55,128 nt of DNA from Blastocatellia bacterium (GTDB lineage: Bacteria > Acidobacteriota > Blastocatellia > Pyrinomonadales > Pyrinomonadaceae). A program made the translations under genes and the position numbers. This document shows positions 26,302-35,641 of the stretch, piece after piece. The stretch's first letter is position 1, and each line of letters opens with the position of its first letter. The stretch lies in assembly GCA_016789145.1 (NCBI GenBank), contig JAEUQI010000008.1, forward strand, positions 1 to 55,128, written 5' to 3'. The notes beneath the pieces were generated by a model. That model had not been told where the DNA came from, ran no database searches, and was given only the letters and a program-made list of their open reading frames with translations.

Positions 26302-27831
26302 ATGACAGCAGCCACGCCCCTCAGCTCTCTACAGAACCTTTCGTTCGTTCTTCTTTTCATTATCACGGTCGGACTATTCTCGACGTCTCACGCTCAGTCG
26401 CCTTCGAAGATCCTTTCGAGAACGAACAAGGCGCTCGGTGGCGAGAAGGTCTTGAAAGGATCGTATTCACAAGAACGCATTGGTTCGATCAAACGCCTTT
26501 CCGATGGTGCCGCCGGCCGATATGAGCTAAGAACGGACGGCAACAACAAATTTGTCGAGTCGTACGACATCGCAGGATTTGAGTATGCAATGGGCTACAA
26601 CGGCCGTTCCGGTTGGAAGCGTGACTCGCTAAGTGGCCTCAGTACTTTTACCGGCGAGGCAGCAAAAGACATCCAGGCAATCGCGCGCTTTTTAAATGTT
26701 CGTTGGCTTGGCGCTAAATCAGACCGTTCGAAACTAAGCCTAGGCTCGCCTCGTGAGATCGGAGGCAAGCGAGTCGAAACTATCAATTTGGTTTCAACCA
26801 GAGGTTCCCAGATAGTTTTCTATGTCGACCCTGTCACCTTTTTGCCGGTTCGCGAGGAATTCGAGCTTGGCGACGAGGAGCGGACCTTTGATCTCTCGGC
26901 ATACTCACCGGCCTCAGGCGTACAGACGCCGATGAAGTATTCTGCGGAAATTGGCGGCGAGATCTATGAGATCACATTAAATTCAGTTAATTACGGAACT
27001 AGGCCGCAAGCCAACGTCTTCGAGTTTCCGCGAACCACGGGCGACCCTTTGCCTGAGATCCCTAAGCTCCTCGAGGAGATCCGAGCTAATGCGGACAAGA
27101 TAGAGGGAATCCTGGACAACTATAGCTATACCGAAACTCGCATCGATCGCGAGCCTTCGTCAACCGGACAACTGATTGAAAAGTCTTCTGAAAAACGCCT
27201 TCTGACTTTTTATAAGGGCTACCGCATCAATCGCTTAGTAGAAAAGAATGGCAAGCCTCTTTCAGCATCAGATCAGACAAAAGAAGACAAGGATGTCGAG
27301 AAACAGGTAGCCGAGATCGAGAAAAAGATCGCCGAAAAGGAGGCTGCCCAGATAAAAAGCGGTGCCGTGGGCCAGCCTAAGGGCGAAGGGCGTGCGTTTG
27401 GTATTGGGGAGGCACTGAAAGGCTCGCTACTGCTTAATCCACGCCGTGAGCGTTACAAGAACCGCGACGTGATCGTTTTCGACTACGAACCAAACCCGGC
27501 TTTCAAGCCGCAGACGAGAAACGAGAAGCTGTTCTCACTTTGTTCAGGAGCGGTTTGGGTCGATGCCGAAAAGAAACAGGTCGTAAGGCTCGACGCTCAA
27601 CTAACTAAAAGCGCGGGAAACTTTCTCGCGAAGGCAAAACGCGGTGCATCATTCTCGCTAGAGAACGAACTCGTGAACAACGAGATTTGGCTGCCCGCGA
27701 GGGCCGATGTCGATCTCTCGATCAAGATCCTGTTCGCGGGCATCAACATAAACGTGCTCATCCTGTCGAACGACTACCGACGGTTCACGACCGACGTTAA
27801 GGATGTGACGGTCGGCAACGAGAAGCCTTAG
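26302..27831 (+). CDS. Exported protein with LolA-like regions, function unknown
   Basis: 509 residues with a signal peptide (SLQNLSFVLLFIITVGLFSTSHAQ is hydrophobic then ends in an AHAQ-like cleavage site). The body shows two beta-rich halves. The first (about 30-255) has ALGGEKVLKG, YELRTDGNNKFVES, GYNGRSGWKRD and DPVTFLPVREEF, a pattern seen in LolA/LolB-like lipid-binding folds. The second (about 290-500) resembles outer-membrane lipoprotein-sorting domains with GAVWVDAEKKQVVRLDAQL. A charged coiled segment (EDKDVEKQVAEIEKKIAEKE) joins them. It lies 112 bp after the pseudokinase and may belong to the same envelope cluster. The family assignment is from pattern only. Confidence 0.65.
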   Translation: MTAATPLSSLQNLSFVLLFIITVGLFSTSHAQSPSKILSRTNKALGGEKVLKGSYSQERIGSIKRLSDGAAGRYELRTDGNNKFVESYDIAGFEYAMGYNGRSGWKRDSLSGLSTFTGEAAKDIQAIARFLNVRWLGAKSDRSKLSLGSPREIGGKRVETINLVSTRGSQIVFYVDPVTFLPVREEFELGDEERTFDLSAYSPASGVQTPMKYSAEIGGEIYEITLNSVNYGTRPQANVFEFPRTTGDPLPEIPKLLEEIRANADKIEGILDNYSYTETRIDREPSSTGQLIEKSSEKRLLTFYKGYRINRLVEKNGKPLSASDQTKEDKDVEKQVAEIEKKIAEKEAAQIKSGAVGQPKGEGRAFGIGEALKGSLLLNPRRERYKNRDVIVFDYEPNPAFKPQTRNEKLFSLCSGAVWVDAEKKQVVRLDAQLTKSAGNFLAKAKRGASFSLENELVNNEIWLPARADVDLSIKILFAGININVLILSNDYRRFTTDVKDVTVGNEKP

Positions 27832-27835
27832 ATCG

Positions 27836-28591
27836 TTAAGACCAAGCTACCATCGTTGCAAACTGATCCCACGCTTCCGTCTTTGAGATCGCGATCCTAA
27901 GCGGCCATGAGATGAGCGAGATCGCAAAGCCGACCGCAAAGGCACGGTTAATCTTGCCGTTCCGATAGGTGTCGTACGCGAGAAAACTTGCAGCGATCAG
28001 TGCCGGCACGCCAAAGAACCAGATCGTTCCAAGATCGAGAATAAATGGAAATGGAAATCTCGCGATCGAAGGTCCTAGCCAATTGATCATGATCAACAGC
28101 ATCAGCCGTTTGTGGCTGGCGGGGTCGTGCCGCAGATAGATGGCCGCACCGAACAATATCGGAAAAACAACCATGTCCGCGATAGGTATCATGAACCATT
28201 CATTGACCGAATAGCCTGGGAACGTCGCTCCGCGCCTCAACGATTCGACACCGGTCATCACGCCTACAAAAACCATCGCTGTAGCAACAGAGATCCCAAG
28301 CATTCCGAGTGTAATGTGCGTTTTGACGCGTTTTGATGAGACGAGAAGCGCCTGAACGCCGAACAACACGATCCATGCCGTCATCAGAACTCCGTGTGCG
28401 ATCACAAGTGCGCTCGGTAACGGCGGCCGGTCAAAAAGCGGCTTTAGGTAGAATGTCGGCGCGTAGCCTATCAGGTTGATCAATGGAAATGCGATCGAGA
28501 ACACTAGAAAGAACTTGTTTTCGAAAGTTAGACGCGACCACCAACTCTGGGTCGGTATCTGCCCCGTAATTGCTGCTGCATTTGCTGCCAT
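27836..28591 (-). CDS. Polytopic membrane protein, about seven helices
   Basis: 251 residues with roughly seven hydrophobic segments (FFLVFSIAFPLINLIGYAP, LVIAHGVLMTAWIVLFGVQA, ITLGMLGISVATAMVFVGV, and four more). Two histidines sit in membrane-proximal positions (AHG near residue 66 and THITLG near 92), a layout seen in small haem-binding or DUF2306-like membrane proteins, but I cannot assign it firmly. It converges on the preceding gene with a 4-bp gap. The upstream gap holds terminator hairpins of the next minus-strand gene, so it probably has its own promoter. Confidence 0.75.
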   Translation of the reverse strand: MAANAAAITGQIPTQSWWSRLTFENKFFLVFSIAFPLINLIGYAPTFYLKPLFDRPPLPSALVIAHGVLMTAWIVLFGVQALLVSSKRVKTHITLGMLGISVATAMVFVGVMTGVESLRRGATFPGYSVNEWFMIPIADMVVFPILFGAAIYLRHDPASHKRLMLLIMINWLGPSIARFPFPFILDLGTIWFFGVPALIAASFLAYDTYRNGKINRAFAVGFAISLISWPLRIAISKTEAWDQFATMVAWS

Positions 28592-28624
28592 AACTGCCTC
28601 CGAATAGTTGCTTTATCGACGAGG

Positions 28625-28673
28625 TGGCATGCAAATGCCAAAACGCCGTCACCACGTAAGGCGACGGCGCTTT
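28625..28673 (-). terminator. Tandem hairpins downstream of the secreted beta-rich gene
   Basis: On the minus strand, cgccgtc (28663-28669) pairs with gacggcg (28644-28650), extended by aaag/tttt with one wobble, followed by TTTTGG and a second hairpin tggcat-ttgc-atgcca (28625-28640). It sits 75-123 bp after the stop of the gene ending at 28748. Confidence 0.55.
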
Positions 28674-28747
28674 GTAAAAAGTATCAACCAAACTACAACA
28701 ATCGAGCTTTTACGGCTTCGGCTCTGTGACTGTTCGACTAAGAGTTA

Positions 28748-29545
28748 TCATTCACTCAACGGCGCAAGCGCCATAAAATCGAAGTCCGTGATCTCTTCGG
28801 TAACCGACAAAACTCGCGGAGCAAATTGATAACGCTTAGAGACAACGCTAATTGTCACAGTTTGACCCGACGGAATGTCGTCAAAACGATAATAGCCGAA
28901 CGAACTGGTTCGTGCCGTGTGCGTCGTTCCCGCCGAGTCCGTCAAATGAACGACGGCATTTGCCAAGCCGCGATCAGTATCTGTCAGTACTCTGCCGGAG
29001 ACGGAAACCGACGCAGAGGTTGCCTCAGGAATGCCGTCAGTGCTACAACGAATTGCGTTGGTTCCAGCAATAAAAGTCGTGAAACTCCCGTTTGCGGGAG
29101 GCTCGCCGGTGAAGTTATTGGTGGTTGTAAGTGTGCCGGCATTAAGTCGGATCCTGCTGCCGGCCGGTATATTAATTAGCCCCGAATTGTAGAAGTAAAT
29201 ATCGTTGGCCGTAATGGCACCAAAACTTATACCCGAATTTACAACGTCGAAACCCTGAGAGTTTCCGGTGCTGAGAACTGTATAATTGATCGTCCCGATG
29301 GCCGACGGAAATGAGGAATTAAAAGCATTGCTAGCTTCGTCCAAAATAAACCGCGGACGAATGTTTGAGCCTTCGCACGCTGCATTGTTTATTGTATAAA
29401 GGACGGATCGCTGTAAGGTAATTGTCAATGGAGTTCCGTTTCCGCCGCTAAAAGTCACATTCGCCTGTGCCTCTGCTGGCGGAACGTAAAACGCGAAAAC
29501 AATAATTGCCGCAATCAGAATTTGTAATTTCAGTTTCATCTTCAT
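28748..29545 (-). CDS. Secreted beta-rich protein with C-terminal carboxypeptidase-regulatory-like domain
   Basis: 265 residues. The signal peptide is clear (LKLQILIAAIIVFAFYVPPAEAQ). The N-terminal ~150 residues are Thr/Asn/Ser-rich strands (NVTFSGGNGTPLTITLQ, IRPRFILDEASNAF). Residues ~175-262 form a carboxypeptidase-regulatory/CNA-B-like beta sandwich: SVSGRVLTDTDRGLANAVVH, TARTSSFGYYRFDDIPSG, YQFAPRVLSV. Such domains are common on surface proteins. The start at 29545 is preceded by gaaagagaa. A promoter (29572-29599) and a terminator (28625-28673) suggest a single-gene unit. Function unknown. Confidence 0.8.
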   Translation of the reverse strand: MKMKLKLQILIAAIIVFAFYVPPAEAQANVTFSGGNGTPLTITLQRSVLYTINNAACEGSNIRPRFILDEASNAFNSSFPSAIGTINYTVLSTGNSQGFDVVNSGISFGAITANDIYFYNSGLINIPAGSRIRLNAGTLTTTNNFTGEPPANGSFTTFIAGTNAIRCSTDGIPEATSASVSVSGRVLTDTDRGLANAVVHLTDSAGTTHTARTSSFGYYRFDDIPSGQTVTISVVSKRYQFAPRVLSVTEEITDFDFMALAPLSE

Positions 29546-29571
29546 TTCTCTTTCAATACTTTTTCTTCACA

Positions 29572-29599
29572 TCTATATAAACGAGAATCTCATTTACAA
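29572..29599 (-). promoter_or_regulatory. Candidate sigma70-type promoter for the gene at 28748-29545
   Basis: On the minus strand TTGTAA (29594-29599), a 16-bp spacer and TATAGA (29572-29577) lie just upstream of the ATG at 29545, giving a leader of about 20 nt that carries the gaaagagaa ribosome site. Confidence 0.45.
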
Positions 29600-29644
29600 G
29601 CTGTCACTCCAGAGAAAAATATTGTGAAAAAAGAAGCTGTAACC

Positions 29645-30091
29645 CTACGAGAGTCTGGCCTTAACGGCTTCGCTAACGAGTTTGCCATCCGCGGATTTGC
29701 CTGCGAGATTAGCTTGTGCAGCTTTCATTACGCTGCCCATATCCTTCATCGAAGTGGCTCCGGTCGATGTGACGGCGGCTTCGACTGCGGCCGCGATCTC
29801 TTCGGCTGTTGCCGCTTGCGGCAAATAAACTTCGATCACGGCGATCTCGGCGGCTTCTTTTGCGGCAAGTTCGGGACGATTCGCATTCTCGTATTGCTCG
29901 ATCGAATCACGGCGTTGTTTGACGAGTGACTGCAGAGCTTTCGAGACTTCGTCGTCGGTGAGCTCGCTTCCCTTTTCGATCTTGCGGTTCATTAGGTTGG
30001 CTTTCACCATTCTTAGGACGCCAAGTTTATCGGCGTCCTTTGCTTTCATCGCGTCAGTCAGATCAGCGATTATTTGTTCTTGTAAACTCAT
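29645..30091 (-). CDS. GatB/YqeY domain-containing protein
   Basis: 148 residues matching the YqeY family: SLQEQIIADLTDAMKAKD, LGVLRMVKANLMNRKIE, EVSKALQSLVKQRRDSIEQY and the acidic VIEVYLPQAAT, ending in the helical tail shared with the C-terminus of GatB. The role is unknown; the shared fold suggests tRNA binding. The ATG at 30091 is chosen because ggagaaag lies just upstream; an extension to 30124 would run into the mdh terminator. The gene follows mdh but is separated from it by that terminator. Confidence 0.93.
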   Translation of the reverse strand: MSLQEQIIADLTDAMKAKDADKLGVLRMVKANLMNRKIEKGSELTDDEVSKALQSLVKQRRDSIEQYENANRPELAAKEAAEIAVIEVYLPQAATAEEIAAAVEAAVTSTGATSMKDMGSVMKAAQANLAGKSADGKLVSEAVKARLS

Positions 30092-30107
30092 TTCTTTCTC
30101 CAAAATC

Positions 30108-30143
30108 AAAAAGGCCGAAGGCATTTTTCGTCTGCCCTCGGCC
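30108..30143 (-). terminator. Intrinsic terminator of mdh
   Basis: On the minus strand ggccgagggca (30133-30143) pairs with tgccttcggcc (30113-30123), an 11-bp stem with one wobble, directly followed by TTTTT (30108-30112). It lies 23 bp after the mdh stop. Confidence 0.88.
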
Positions 30144-30165
30144 CTCGAATCTAAAAACTCAAGCC

Positions 30166-31110
<945 letters not shown>

Positions 31111-31198
31111 TCAAACAGACAGATGTTAAATTGCGTATAAAACGAAAAGTACTATTCTATGATGAGTAAGAAAAACCCGCAAATTCGCGCCTGATATT

Positions 31199-32698
31199 AT
31201 GAAGATCAATTCTGTTCGATCGTTGATAGCATTGTTATTAGTGTTGGCATTCTCCGTCGTTTCGTTTGGCCAAACGGCCGCAGCCATTTCCGGAAAACGT
31301 GCAAAACGGATCGTCGTTCGAGGTGGCATGGTCGTTGACGGCAGCGGCAAGCCGGCAGCAGGGCCGTTCGATATTGTTATCGAGAACGACACGATCACGC
31401 AGATCGCCGGCTATGATCCGCGTGATCCGAATCCTCGTCGACCTGAAAAAGGCGATGTCGAGATCGATGCTGCGGGCAAATATGTTTTGCCAGGCTTGAT
31501 CAACATGCATGGTCACACGCAAGATGAACGCGGCGGCAAGCCAATGCCTGTCGAATACGTGACGAAGCTCTGGCTCGCTTGCGGCATTACGACGGTTCGT
31601 GATGCTTGGGCATCGAAGAAAGTGCTCGAATATCGCGACAAGATCGCGTCTGGAACACTCGTAGGACCGAGAATTATCGCCTATGGCGGATTCCCTGCGG
31701 CAAATCTTAATACCGACGCGCAAGTTCGCCAGCGTGTTCGTGACTTAAAAACACAGGGCTTCGAAGGCATTAAGCTCTACACGATGGACCGCGACCTAAT
31801 GGCGGCGATGATGGACGAAGCCAAGAAGCAAGGCATGCGTGTAATGCACCACGTCGGCGTCGAGGAAACAAATGCGTGGGACAACATCAGATTTGGCACG
31901 ACTAGCATTGAGCATTGGTACGGTATTCCGGACGCGGCAATCACGAGCGGCAGACAGAATTTCCCATCGAATTACAATTACAACGACGAGGTCGATCGTT
32001 TCCGCTACGCAGGTCGCCTTTGGCGCGAAGCCGACCCAGCGAAACTCGACAAAGTCTTACAAGGCATGGTCGATGCAAACGTCGCTTGGGATCCCACGCT
32101 GGTGATCTACGAAGCCTCACGCGATCTGCAGCGAGCACAGACAAATCCGGCGTTTGCCGAATACCTGCATCCGGTTCTCGAAGAGTATTTCCGCCCAAAT
32201 CCGTCGAATCACGGCTCGTATTTCATCGGTTGGTCATCGACCGATGAGACATATTGGAAGGAAAACTATCGCATCTGGATGAAGGCTCTCTACGATTTCG
32301 GTCTCAAAGGCGGCGTAATAGGCACCGGCGAGGACGCCGGATTCATTTATCAGATCTATGGCTTTGGGCTGATCCGCGAGCTTGAGCTTCATCAAGAGGC
32401 AGGTTTCCATCCGCTAAAAATAATTCAGCACGCCACGTCAAATGGTGCTATGATACTCGGCAAAGAAGATACTATGGGACGAATTCGCGTCGGCTACAAA
32501 GCCGATCTGATCGTCGTGAACGGAAATCCCTTGGAGAATTTGAAAGTTCTCTCACCACTTGGCACTGAAGAGGTCAAAGACGGCAAAACCGTAAAGACCG
32601 GCGGCATCGAGTGGACGATACGCGACGGCGTCCCGTTTCACGCTCCGACGCTCGCGGCGGACGTCAGGGCGTTGGTTGTTGCAGCAAAAAAGAAATAG
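31199..32698 (+). CDS. Exported amidohydrolase (imidazolonepropionase-like)
   Basis: 499 residues with a signal peptide (LIALLLVLAFSVVSFGQT). The metal-dependent hydrolase fold is recognisable: the beta-sandwich start IVVRGGMVVDGSG, HxH metal ligands H104 and H106 (INMHGHTQD), further His in MRVMHHVG and TTSIEHWYG, and a late Asp in GTGEDAG, followed by the returning sandwich GRIRVGYKADLIVVNGNPL. It probably cleaves a cyclic amide, peptide or related bond in the periplasm; the substrate cannot be told. A weak promoter-like pair (ttgcgt 31131, tattct 31153) lies upstream. A short gctt/aagc hairpin with a T6 run after the stop may be a weak terminator. Confidence 0.88.
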   Translation: MKINSVRSLIALLLVLAFSVVSFGQTAAAISGKRAKRIVVRGGMVVDGSGKPAAGPFDIVIENDTITQIAGYDPRDPNPRRPEKGDVEIDAAGKYVLPGLINMHGHTQDERGGKPMPVEYVTKLWLACGITTVRDAWASKKVLEYRDKIASGTLVGPRIIAYGGFPAANLNTDAQVRQRVRDLKTQGFEGIKLYTMDRDLMAAMMDEAKKQGMRVMHHVGVEETNAWDNIRFGTTSIEHWYGIPDAAITSGRQNFPSNYNYNDEVDRFRYAGRLWREADPAKLDKVLQGMVDANVAWDPTLVIYEASRDLQRAQTNPAFAEYLHPVLEEYFRPNPSNHGSYFIGWSSTDETYWKENYRIWMKALYDFGLKGGVIGTGEDAGFIYQIYGFGLIRELELHQEAGFHPLKIIQHATSNGAMILGKEDTMGRIRVGYKADLIVVNGNPLENLKVLSPLGTEEVKDGKTVKTGGIEWTIRDGVPFHAPTLAADVRALVVAAKKK

Positions 32699-33006
32699 CT
32701 TTTAGATATAAGCATTTTTTGTGGCAACCATAATCAAAGTCTTAGATACGAAGTGTTGCTCTAACTAAGCCTGGTACCGTACTGAAGGCTAAGGACAACA
32801 TAATCGACGGCCGGAGCGGTCCGATGGCAGTTGAAATTAAGAAAGTCTTAGCGATTTATTGAAAGCGGATAATTGCGCGGGCTATATCAGTTGGACATCG
32901 AACTTTTGCTTTGCATTCCACAGACCAACGTTCACGGAGGCAGTTTGGGTCGAATGTTCGCTTTGGAAAACCACTGAATTCCTACTGATGAGCAGGGAGA
33001 GATCAT
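32699..33006. other. Intergenic region of 308 bp
   Basis: No convincing gene. A weak T-rich hairpin follows the amidohydrolase stop. aaagtcttag occurs twice in direct orientation (32736-32745 and 32842-32851). agggaga (32995-33001) is the ribosome site of the next gene. An open frame from 32859 lacks a ribosome site and overlaps the next gene in another frame, so I leave it out. Confidence 0.6.
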
Positions 33007-35457
33007 ATGATCAAAAAGCTAAGATTGGCCGCAATGATCGTGCTGGCAACGACGATTTTCAGCACGGTCTCAATTTTCTCTCAGACACCCGAACGAGTAT
33101 TAACGCCCGCCGAAACTGAAAGTGTCCTCGAAGAAGCGGCACGCGGAGCCCTTGAGGCGATAGGCGATGAGGCTGTGTTCGATGCCGTCGTTGAACGGTG
33201 GGAGGCTCGTGAAGACTTTGAGGGCAAGACACGGTCACAGATCTTGCGACTGCTGTTTGCCGACGTCCAGGCTGTCATTCAGGACCCAGCGATCCGGACA
33301 GCGATCTGGCGGGCGTGGCATCCACCGGCTCCCGTGGCAACGCAACCAAGACCAGCCGCTACGCCCGTCCCCGCGCAAAATTCACAGGGCCTGAGCGAGC
33401 TCGAAGCATTCCGATTCGCCACTGATCTAAGAATGTCTGCAGAAGTCGAACAAGCAGCGGGCCGCGTTCCCGCCCTCTATATCAAATGGTCAGACTTAAA
33501 TTCCTTTGCGGGTAAGACCAGGGCTGAGATCATGCGACAGCTGTTTGCCGACGTCCAGGCTAAGATAACGGATCCTGCGGCGAGAAAAATTATCTGGGAT
33601 CGGTGGAACCGGCCCGCCGCGCCGACCTTTGAAGAAACCAAAGCTCCGCAGCCCATCCCGCAGACTCCGACTGGTTACCTGGCCGTCGTCTCTAAAGGCA
33701 ATAATGATCGGCTCGTGAACGAAAGTGTGCCACTGCTCAGATGGGATGTCACGGTCATTGACGAACAAAAGCGGCCTGTTGCCGGTGCACGCGTTGCGCT
33801 CAAACTGGTCGCCGGCACGACAGGTTTGGGTATCATCAATTCGGTCGGCGGACGGCCGATCTCGGATGGTGTCGTACAAAGCGCGACAACCGACAACGCC
33901 GGTAGGGCCTCATTCGCGGTAGCGTGGACGAACAGCGTTAGATACGAGCTGACCGTAACGAGTGCCCAGGGACGTTTATTCCAATTGGGAGAAATTTCGC
34001 CTTACGATGGACCGGCAAGTCAATATTTCTTCTGGAACACAAAGTGGGAACCGTCCAAGACGATCTCTGTGTTCACGCCGGAAGGTGCCGCAGCCTCTAA
34101 CGGCCGCGAGGCGGCTGAAGCGGCAACTATAGAGCAACTCTTGTTAAGACCGGCAGATGATTGGAGCAGGACCGGATGGACGCCTGACTGGACGGAGCAG
34201 GCAGTGAGTATCAACTCAACGTTCGCTGCACCGGTGAGCGACGCGCTCAGAGCCAAGCTTACAAACTATCAAAAGAACGTCGGGGCTTTGAATATACTCA
34301 AACTAGCTTTAACACCGGCGTCATTCGAACGGCTCAAGCAGCTTAATACATTCGTGCAGTCGCAGCCGCGCTCGAATCAAAACGCGGTGGTGTCGGTCGA
34401 TATCGGCGGCAAGAGTGTGGATGTGACCGCGACCTTTAAGCAGCCGCCGAACGCGAATCTATACCAAAGATGCAAAGCAGAGACCGAGGGACAAACAACA
34501 ACCACTATGGAGTGCGCGCGGGTCCTGGCCTCGGTTGTTCCCTATCAGAAACGTTGGAATGCCATCAACCTCTCATGTCTTGATAACCCTGGCCTCGTGC
34601 CGGTTGCGAATGAGTTCGCGGCACTTGTAAGAACCCAACGAACCTTCGACGCGGGGCTGATCAAATACGATTATCCGCTACTTCCGGGCACCGAGATCAG
34701 CACAAACGACTATGGCCCTCCGGACACTCGCGGATGGATCTGTAACGCACTCGTAAAGAACGAGATGGCCAAAGACATGGCCCGCGACGGATTTGCTCCC
34801 GCCGTTCTCAATGAGGTTCTCGCCGAACAGTTCGAGGAAGTGCGGCCGACGATCACAACCGCCAATATCGGCGGCCGGGTAGAGAAAGTCACCGACCAGG
34901 CCGCACTGCTCGACCTGTTTCGCAAGAAAGACCTCATATCCCTAGGCATTGCGGGCATCGGAAGCGATAGTCCGTGGCAGGGCGAGACGCCGCCGCAGTA
35001 TCGTGCCCGCGTCGAAGCGTTCATCAAAACCACGGTCGATCCGGTTTCCCGTCGCCCGAACGATAACGCTTTGGTCGTCTTCCGCGTGAAATCACTCCAC
35101 GGCAAAGATCCGGCAAAGGAACTGACGACGATCGGTACATTCCTCGAGATCGAATCGGTCCGTCTATATGACAGCTATGACAGGGCCAATAATCTAACGC
35201 CGGAGCGTCCCGACGATACCATCACTTTTCGGGGAAAGGTTCCCCCAGGCCGCCCCGTACCGGATAAGCGCGACGTTGCCGTAGCCGTTTACGGATGGAT
35301 AATCGGCCTAGGCGAGAACGACGGGTCGTCTCCACATCTCGCCTTAGTTCCGAGGCGGTGGGTGATGTACAACATCCACACTGGCGATATCTACGGTACG
35401 ACCGAAGCTAGTGGCGACCCTCAATACGAAGGCAAACTGTTCCGGAAGGATCAATGA
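33007..35457 (+). CDS. Secreted multidomain protein with a duplicated 48-residue motif
   Basis: 816 residues, function unknown. A signal peptide (LAAMIVLATTIFSTVSIFS) is followed by two copies of a helical motif (residues 61-108 and 157-204) separated by a Pro/Ala linker, then a carboxypeptidase-regulatory/Ig-like beta domain (about 220-330; VTVIDEQKRPVAGARVALKL, TTDNAGRASFAVAW). The large C-terminal part (about 380-816) has several Cys (YQRCKAE, MECARV, NLSCLDN, GWICNALV) that could form disulphides, and a final beta-rich block (VAVAVYGWIIGLGEN, VPRRWVMYNIHTGDIYG). I do not recognise the C-terminal domain. The start is supported by agggaga 5 nt upstream. A strong terminator follows. Confidence 0.75.
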   Translation: MIKKLRLAAMIVLATTIFSTVSIFSQTPERVLTPAETESVLEEAARGALEAIGDEAVFDAVVERWEAREDFEGKTRSQILRLLFADVQAVIQDPAIRTAIWRAWHPPAPVATQPRPAATPVPAQNSQGLSELEAFRFATDLRMSAEVEQAAGRVPALYIKWSDLNSFAGKTRAEIMRQLFADVQAKITDPAARKIIWDRWNRPAAPTFEETKAPQPIPQTPTGYLAVVSKGNNDRLVNESVPLLRWDVTVIDEQKRPVAGARVALKLVAGTTGLGIINSVGGRPISDGVVQSATTDNAGRASFAVAWTNSVRYELTVTSAQGRLFQLGEISPYDGPASQYFFWNTKWEPSKTISVFTPEGAAASNGREAAEAATIEQLLLRPADDWSRTGWTPDWTEQAVSINSTFAAPVSDALRAKLTNYQKNVGALNILKLALTPASFERLKQLNTFVQSQPRSNQNAVVSVDIGGKSVDVTATFKQPPNANLYQRCKAETEGQTTTTMECARVLASVVPYQKRWNAINLSCLDNPGLVPVANEFAALVRTQRTFDAGLIKYDYPLLPGTEISTNDYGPPDTRGWICNALVKNEMAKDMARDGFAPAVLNEVLAEQFEEVRPTITTANIGGRVEKVTDQAALLDLFRKKDLISLGIAGIGSDSPWQGETPPQYRARVEAFIKTTVDPVSRRPNDNALVVFRVKSLHGKDPAKELTTIGTFLEIESVRLYDSYDRANNLTPERPDDTITFRGKVPPGRPVPDKRDVAVAVYGWIIGLGENDGSSPHLALVPRRWVMYNIHTGDIYGTTEASGDPQYEGKLFRKDQ
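33187..33618 (+). repeat. Internal duplication in the 816-residue secreted protein
   Basis: Codons at 33187-33330 and 33475-33618 encode two 48-residue units without gaps, 25 of 48 residues identical. The shared pattern is W-x5-F-x-GKTR-x2-I-x-R-x-LFADVQA-x-I-x-DPA-x-R-x3-IW-x2-W. A 21-bp DNA stretch encoding LFADVQA is identical in both (33253-33273 and 33541-33561). Confidence 0.9.
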
Positions 35458-35467
35458 ATACATTGAA

Positions 35468-35505
35468 AAAGCCCGTCAGCGCTCTCCTCTTCGCTGACGG
35501 GCTTT
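35468..35505 (+). terminator. Bidirectional intrinsic terminator (left copy)
   Basis: A 14-bp perfect stem preceded by AAAAA and ending in TTT-CTC lies 10 bp after the stop of the 816-residue gene. The same structure occurs at 40635-40672. Confidence 0.85.
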
Positions 35506-35542
35506 CTCATAAATCGCCGACGGATCTCACCAACCCCCAAAC

Positions 35543-35563
35543 TTAGTATTCCATGGCCTGCAG
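35543..35563 (-). pseudogene. Relic of the 3' end of the glycine-zipper gene
   Basis: Read on the minus strand this gives L-Q-A-M-E-Y-stop, against L-P-A-M-E-Y-stop at the real end of the gene at 40710-41324. Only the last six codons and stop are left; upstream sequence on this strand is unrelated. Confidence 0.7.
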
Positions 35564-35641
35564 TATTCGGTATTCGCACCGTCCATGTTATAGTGAGAAA
35601 AATTCTGAGATTCGAACAAGTTTTAGTACCTACGTCTCTTT

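Larger units (their letters stand above)
35465..35563. repeat. 99-bp direct repeat, left copy
   Basis: Aligns without gaps to 40632-40730, with 10 mismatches in 99 bp. It contains a perfect 14-bp hairpin, aaagcccgtcagcg (35468-35481) with cgctgacgggcttt (35492-35505), which is a strong intrinsic terminator readable in both directions and serves the 816-residue gene. Its right end carries a relic of the last codons of the glycine-zipper gene at 40710. Confidence 0.95.

Noticed and set aside
32859..33119. 86-residue frame before the 816-residue gene
   Set aside because: It overlaps the start of the well-supported gene in another frame and has no Shine-Dalgarno.
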